This document shows, piece by piece, positions 6,587-9,185 of a stretch of 9,185 nucleotides of DNA. Positions within the stretch are counted from its first letter, which is position 1. Every line of letters begins with the position of its first letter. The stretch is from positions 1 to 9,185 of the forward strand of contig CALYTU010000059.1 of NCBI GenBank assembly GCA_945487445.1, read 5' to 3'. A program made the position numbers and the translations under genes. Source of the DNA: an uncultured Clostridia bacterium. Lineage in GTDB: Bacteria; Bacillota; Clostridia; Oscillospirales; Oscillospiraceae. The notes under the pieces are model-generated. The model saw nothing but the letters and a program-made list of their open reading frames with translations. It was not told the origin of the DNA and made no database searches.

Positions 6587-8457
6587 TTGAATTATCTGTA
6601 CAAAACCTGAAAAAGTCCTTCGAGGTGGGCGAGATCCTGCTTGACGGACTGTCCTTTGAGATTCAGACCGGCGAGTGTGTCGGCATCATGGGACGCAACG
6701 GCTGCGGAAAGACCACCCTCTTCCGTATGCTCACGGGGGAGCTGGAGCCCGACGACGGGACGATCGTCTTCGCCCCTGGCCGGAAGGTCGGCCTGATCTC
6801 CCAGATCCCCGTCTATCCTGCGGGCTACACGGTGGAAAATGTCCTCCGCTCCGCCTATCGGGATCTTTTTTCCGTAAAGAAAAAGATGGAGGCCCTGGAG
6901 CGGGAGATGACCGTCTCCGCTGACCGGACCATCCTCTCGGAATATGACCGCCTTTCCAATGCCTACGAGGTGGGGGGCGGCTATGAGATGGATACCAATG
7001 TGGATAAGATCTGCAACGGCCTGGGTATCCCTGGCCCCATGCGCGACCAGCTTTTCTCCTCCCTCTCCGGCGGCGAAAAGACCCGGGTCAACCTGGCCCG
7101 GCTCCTTTTGGAAAACACCGACCTCCTCCTGCTTGACGAGCCGACGAACCACCTGGACCTGCGCAGCGTGGAATGGCTGGAGAGCTATATCAGGCAGTTC
7201 AAGGGCACGACCCTGACCATTTCCCATGACCGCTATTTCCTGGACCGCGTGGTGGATCGGATCATTGAGATTCGCGACGGCCGGGCCGAGCATTACAACG
7301 GCAACTATTCCTTCTATCTGGAAGAAAAGCAGGCCCGGTTCAATCTCCAGCTCAAGCAGTATGAGCAGGAGCAGGCCAAGATCAGCCAGCTCAGCTACAC
7401 CGTGGAGCGGATGAAGGGCTGGGGCATCAACAACCGCGTCCTCTACCGCCGGGCAATGGCCATGCAGCATCGGATCGACCGAATTCGGAAGACCGAGCGG
7501 CCCAAGTTTGAAAAGACCCTGAAAGCGCGCTTTGGGGAAAAGGAATTCTTCGCAGACGCCGTCTTCACGGTCAAGGGAATGGAAAAGTCCTTCGGCGAAA
7601 AGCACCTGTTTTCCGACGTGGAGCTGAATGTGGAGGGCGGGGAGCGGATCGCCATTTTGGGCGACAACGGAGCGGGGAAGACCACCTTCCTGCGCTGCCT
7701 TCTGGGCGAAGAGCCCGTGGACGCCGGACGCATTCGCTTCGGCCCCACGGTGAAGACCGCCTACCTGCCCCAGATCATGCACTTTGCACACCCTGAGCGC
7801 ACCCTCTACGACACCATGCTCTACGAAAAGAACTGCACGCCCCAGCAAGCGCGCGACCGCCTCGGCGCCTTCCTGTTTTCGGGGGAAGATGTGTTCAAGA
7901 CCGTTGGGACCCTATCGGGCGGAGAGCAGTCCCGGCTTCGGCTGTGTATGCTGATGGACGAAAAAATCAACCTTCTGATCCTGGACGAGCCCACGAACCA
8001 TCTGGACATTGCCTCCCGGGAGTGGGTGGAGTGCGCCATCGAGGAGTACGAGGGGACGTTGCTCTTTGTCTCCCATGACCGCTACTTTGTGGACAAGTTT
8101 GCCACGAGGATTTGGGAGCTGGAGGACGGGAGCATCAAGGACTATCCCTGCGGCTACGCCAAATACCGGAGCCTCAAGGAGAACGCGGCCATCCGGCCGA
8201 TTCCCCAGACGGAAAAGCCCGTCAAAAAGGAAAGGCCCGCCCCGAAGACGGACACGAAAGCGCTGGAAAAGGAGGTCCGGCGCCTGGAGCGGGAGATCGA
8301 AAAGCAGGAGCAGGCCGTGGCCGCGCTGGACGAACAGCTTGTGGCCGCCGCCACGGACTACAAGGAGCTGCTGCGCCTGACGGAGGAGAAACAGTCCGCT
8401 GAGGCGACGCTGACGGAGCTGATGACCCGCTGGGAGGCAGCCGCGGAGCAGCTGTAG
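6583..8457 (+). CDS. ABC-F family ATPase (ribosome-associated, duplicated ABC domains)
   Basis: Soluble protein with two ABC ATPase domains and no membrane spans, the hallmark of ABC-F factors, which bind the ribosomal E site and relieve stalled or drug-blocked ribosomes. Domain 1: Walker A GRNGCGKT (37-44), signature LSGGE (161-165), Walker B LLLLDEPTNHLD (Asp185, catalytic Glu186). Domain 2: Walker A GDNGAGKTT (360-368), signature LSGGE (444-448), Walker B LLILDEPTNHLD (Asp468, Glu469). Both switch histidines appear in SHDRYF. Residues about 247-327 form the charged helical linker that contacts P-site tRNA. Residues 560-624 form a C-terminal coiled coil, as in Uup/YdiF-type members. All catalytic residues are intact. 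The start codon overlaps the rnmV stop (ATGA, 6583-6586), and no good Shine-Dalgarno is visible, implying translational coupling. Subfamily, and whether it is a housekeeping factor or confers antibiotic resistance, cannot be settled by eye; the operon context favours housekeeping. Confidence 0.94.
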   Translation: MIELSVQNLKKSFEVGEILLDGLSFEIQTGECVGIMGRNGCGKTTLFRMLTGELEPDDGTIVFAPGRKVGLISQIPVYPAGYTVENVLRSAYRDLFSVKKKMEALEREMTVSADRTILSEYDRLSNAYEVGGGYEMDTNVDKICNGLGIPGPMRDQLFSSLSGGEKTRVNLARLLLENTDLLLLDEPTNHLDLRSVEWLESYIRQFKGTTLTISHDRYFLDRVVDRIIEIRDGRAEHYNGNYSFYLEEKQARFNLQLKQYEQEQAKISQLSYTVERMKGWGINNRVLYRRAMAMQHRIDRIRKTERPKFEKTLKARFGEKEFFADAVFTVKGMEKSFGEKHLFSDVELNVEGGERIAILGDNGAGKTTFLRCLLGEEPVDAGRIRFGPTVKTAYLPQIMHFAHPERTLYDTMLYEKNCTPQQARDRLGAFLFSGEDVFKTVGTLSGGEQSRLRLCMLMDEKINLLILDEPTNHLDIASREWVECAIEEYEGTLLFVSHDRYFVDKFATRIWELEDGSIKDYPCGYAKYRSLKENAAIRPIPQTEKPVKKERPAPKTDTKALEKEVRRLEREIEKQEQAVAALDEQLVAAATDYKELLRLTEEKQSAEATLTELMTRWEAAAEQL

Positions 8458-8494
8458 CAACCGCTTCAAAAAATGAAAGAATGAAAAATGAGGG

Positions 8495-8617
8495 GTATCT
8501 GTTCAGTATCCTGTCATTTCGAGGCGATTCATCGCCGAGAAATCCGTATTATCTACGCAAAAAGGAACGGATTTCTCACTTCGTTCGAAATGACAGATGG
8601 GGCTACTGAATAGATAC
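8495..8617 (-). repeat. 123-bp nested palindromic repeat, copy 2 (inverted relative to copy 1)
   Basis: Exact reverse complement of 2401-2523, 123 of 123 bases by direct reading. It fills most of the 184-nt gap between the convergent abcF (stop at 8457) and vanZ (stop at 8642). In the abcF direction the hairpin can extend to GGTATC (8494-8499) with GATACC (8613-8618) and is followed by TTTTCTC, so it may act as a terminator for abcF; being palindromic, it could also stop transcription from vanZ. No 8-bp flanking direct repeat is seen at this copy. Confidence 0.9.
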
Positions 8618-8641
8618 CTTTTCTCAAAATATGGGACTTTG

Positions 8642-9097
8642 CTATCTTCTATTATCTATATCATGTGGATTTTTGTCAATAGGGGAAATCAAGTTTTTTC
8701 GGAGTCCGAACCACAGACAGCCTGCGAAGAAGCCGAGAATCGCGCCGCAGGTATTGAGAATCAGATCGTCCAGCTCCGAGACGCCTGAGCCCAGGACATA
8801 TTGCGCCGTTTCCACAAAGACGGACAGCAGAAAGCCGGCCAGCGCCGCCTGCCACAGCCGGCCGCCCCGGAGCCGGACCAGGGTCCCCGCCGGGGCAAAC
8901 CAAATCAGATTGCCCACGAAGAGATAGGTGAAGTACCGCCAGTATCCCACGCGTGCCAGCTTGGCATAATAGGCAAAGGCGTCCCACTCCACCCGCCCCG
9001 AAAAGAGACCGTGGGAAAAACAGCCGTTTCGAAACACGGTAACGCGGAGCAGGATCAAAAACCAGAGCACAAACAAAAGCGTAAGAGATCGTTTCAT
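8642..9097 (-). CDS. VanZ-family membrane protein
   Basis: Small integral membrane protein of 151 residues. Hydrophobic segments sit at about 4-22, 53-75, 81-102 and 109-132, giving four likely membrane spans. The VanZ-family core is clear: GNLIWFAPAGTLVRL (62-76, with Asn63), SVFVETAQYVL (92-102, with Glu96 and Gln99), and SELDDLILNTCGAILGF (107-123, with Asp110, Asp111 and Asn115). Family members are widespread in Firmicutes; the founder raises teicoplanin resistance, but for most the function is unknown and no resistance role is shown here. No vanA-type cluster or regulator lies beside it. The start is supported by AGAAGGGA on the minus strand (9107-9114), 9 nt from the ATG. The tail after residue 133 is hydrophilic. 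The gene is a lone transcription unit running opposite to its neighbours and is bracketed by inverted copies of the 123-bp repeat. Confidence 0.88.
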   Translation of the reverse strand: MKRSLTLLFVLWFLILLRVTVFRNGCFSHGLFSGRVEWDAFAYYAKLARVGYWRYFTYLFVGNLIWFAPAGTLVRLRGGRLWQAALAGFLLSVFVETAQYVLGSGVSELDDLILNTCGAILGFFAGCLWFGLRKNLISPIDKNPHDIDNRR

Positions 9098-9106
9098 TCG
9101 GTCAGT

Positions 9107-9114
9107 TCCCTTCT
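9107..9114 (-). promoter_or_regulatory. Shine-Dalgarno site for vanZ
   Basis: On the minus strand this reads AGAAGGGA, 9 nt before the ATG at 9097. It fixes the vanZ start. Confidence 0.6.
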
Positions 9115-9120
9115 CATTGG

Positions 9121-9126
9121 ATCATA
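9121..9126 (-). promoter_or_regulatory. Possible -10 element for vanZ
   Basis: On the minus strand this reads TATGAT, a 5-of-6 match to TATAAT, 23 nt before the vanZ ATG. The matching -35 position would fall inside repeat copy 3 and shows only a poor match (TACTGA with 17-nt spacing). A weak candidate. Confidence 0.25.
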
Positions 9127-9135
9127 TCTTCAGGA

Positions 9136-9185
9136 GTATCTATTCAGTAGCCCCATCTGTCATTTCGAACGAAGTGAGAAATCCG
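9136..9185 (+). repeat. 123-bp nested palindromic repeat, copy 3, cut by the window end
   Basis: The last 50 bases of the window are identical to 2401-2450, the left arm of copy 1 in the same orientation. The remaining 73 bases would lie beyond the window. It begins 38 nt upstream of the vanZ start codon, so with copy 2 it brackets vanZ in inverted orientation. Confidence 0.85.

Noticed and set aside
6592..7848. 418-codon open frame on the minus strand opposite abcF
   Set aside because: Antisense shadow of the ABC-F gene, whose plus-strand Walker and signature motifs are unmistakable.
7912..8469. 185-codon minus-strand frame over the 3' end of abcF
   Set aside because: Low-complexity Leu/Arg/Gln product mirroring the coiled-coil region; no start context or family resemblance.
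8597..8927. Plus-strand small frames starting in or near repeat copy 2 and running antisense to vanZ
   Set aside because: They overlap a well-supported VanZ gene on the other strand and show no domain or ribosome binding site.
6583..9097. An antibiotic-resistance island made of ABC-F plus VanZ
   Set aside because: The two genes are convergent and separately transcribed, abcF is fused into a housekeeping operon, and both families have many non-resistance members.
2401..9185. CRISPR array or integron attC sites
   Set aside because: The repeats are few, dispersed over kilobases, in both orientations and without regular spacers; no cas or integrase gene is present.

Overview
The window reads as chromosomal DNA from a GC-rich (roughly 60% by eye) low-branching Firmicute, most likely a gut-type clostridium of the Oscillospiraceae/Eubacteriales kind. 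The evidence is the clostridial style of the AlaRS and HolA sequences, the comEC-holA adjacency typical of Firmicutes, a Toprim RNase M5-like protein, and Shine-Dalgarno sequences of the AAGGAG/GGGGGAG type. This taxonomic call is inference; no rRNA gene is present.

Layout. (1) 1-1980: the 3' three quarters of alaS, cut by the window start, then a short gap with a degenerate hairpin and hinT (HIT-family nucleotide hydrolase, 2052-2390). (2) 2401-2523: a 123-bp palindromic intergenic repeat. (3) 2586-8457: four tightly packed plus-strand genes, comEC (DNA-uptake channel), holA (clamp-loader delta subunit), an rnmV-like Toprim gene (5S rRNA maturase family) and an ABC-F ATPase. Spacings are 4 nt, an 8-nt overlap and a 4-nt overlap, so they are almost certainly one transcript. 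(4) 8495-8617: an exact inverted copy of the 123-bp repeat between the convergent abcF and vanZ genes. (5) 8642-9097, minus strand: a VanZ-family membrane protein. (6) 9136-9185: the first 50 bases of a third repeat copy, running off the window.

The genes are mostly housekeeping (translation, replication, RNA processing) plus comEC. The ABC-F and VanZ proteins belong to families that include antibiotic-resistance members, but nothing here shows a resistance role. I see no tRNA or rRNA gene, CRISPR array, prophage, transposase or toxin-antitoxin pair. The one non-ordinary signal is the 123-bp repeat family: three copies in 9.2 kb, two full copies identical, built as a nested palindrome, one copy flanked by an 8-bp direct repeat, and two copies bracketing vanZ in inverted orientation. 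I found no evidence for a previously undescribed multi-gene system. No gene-free stretch exceeds 300 bases.
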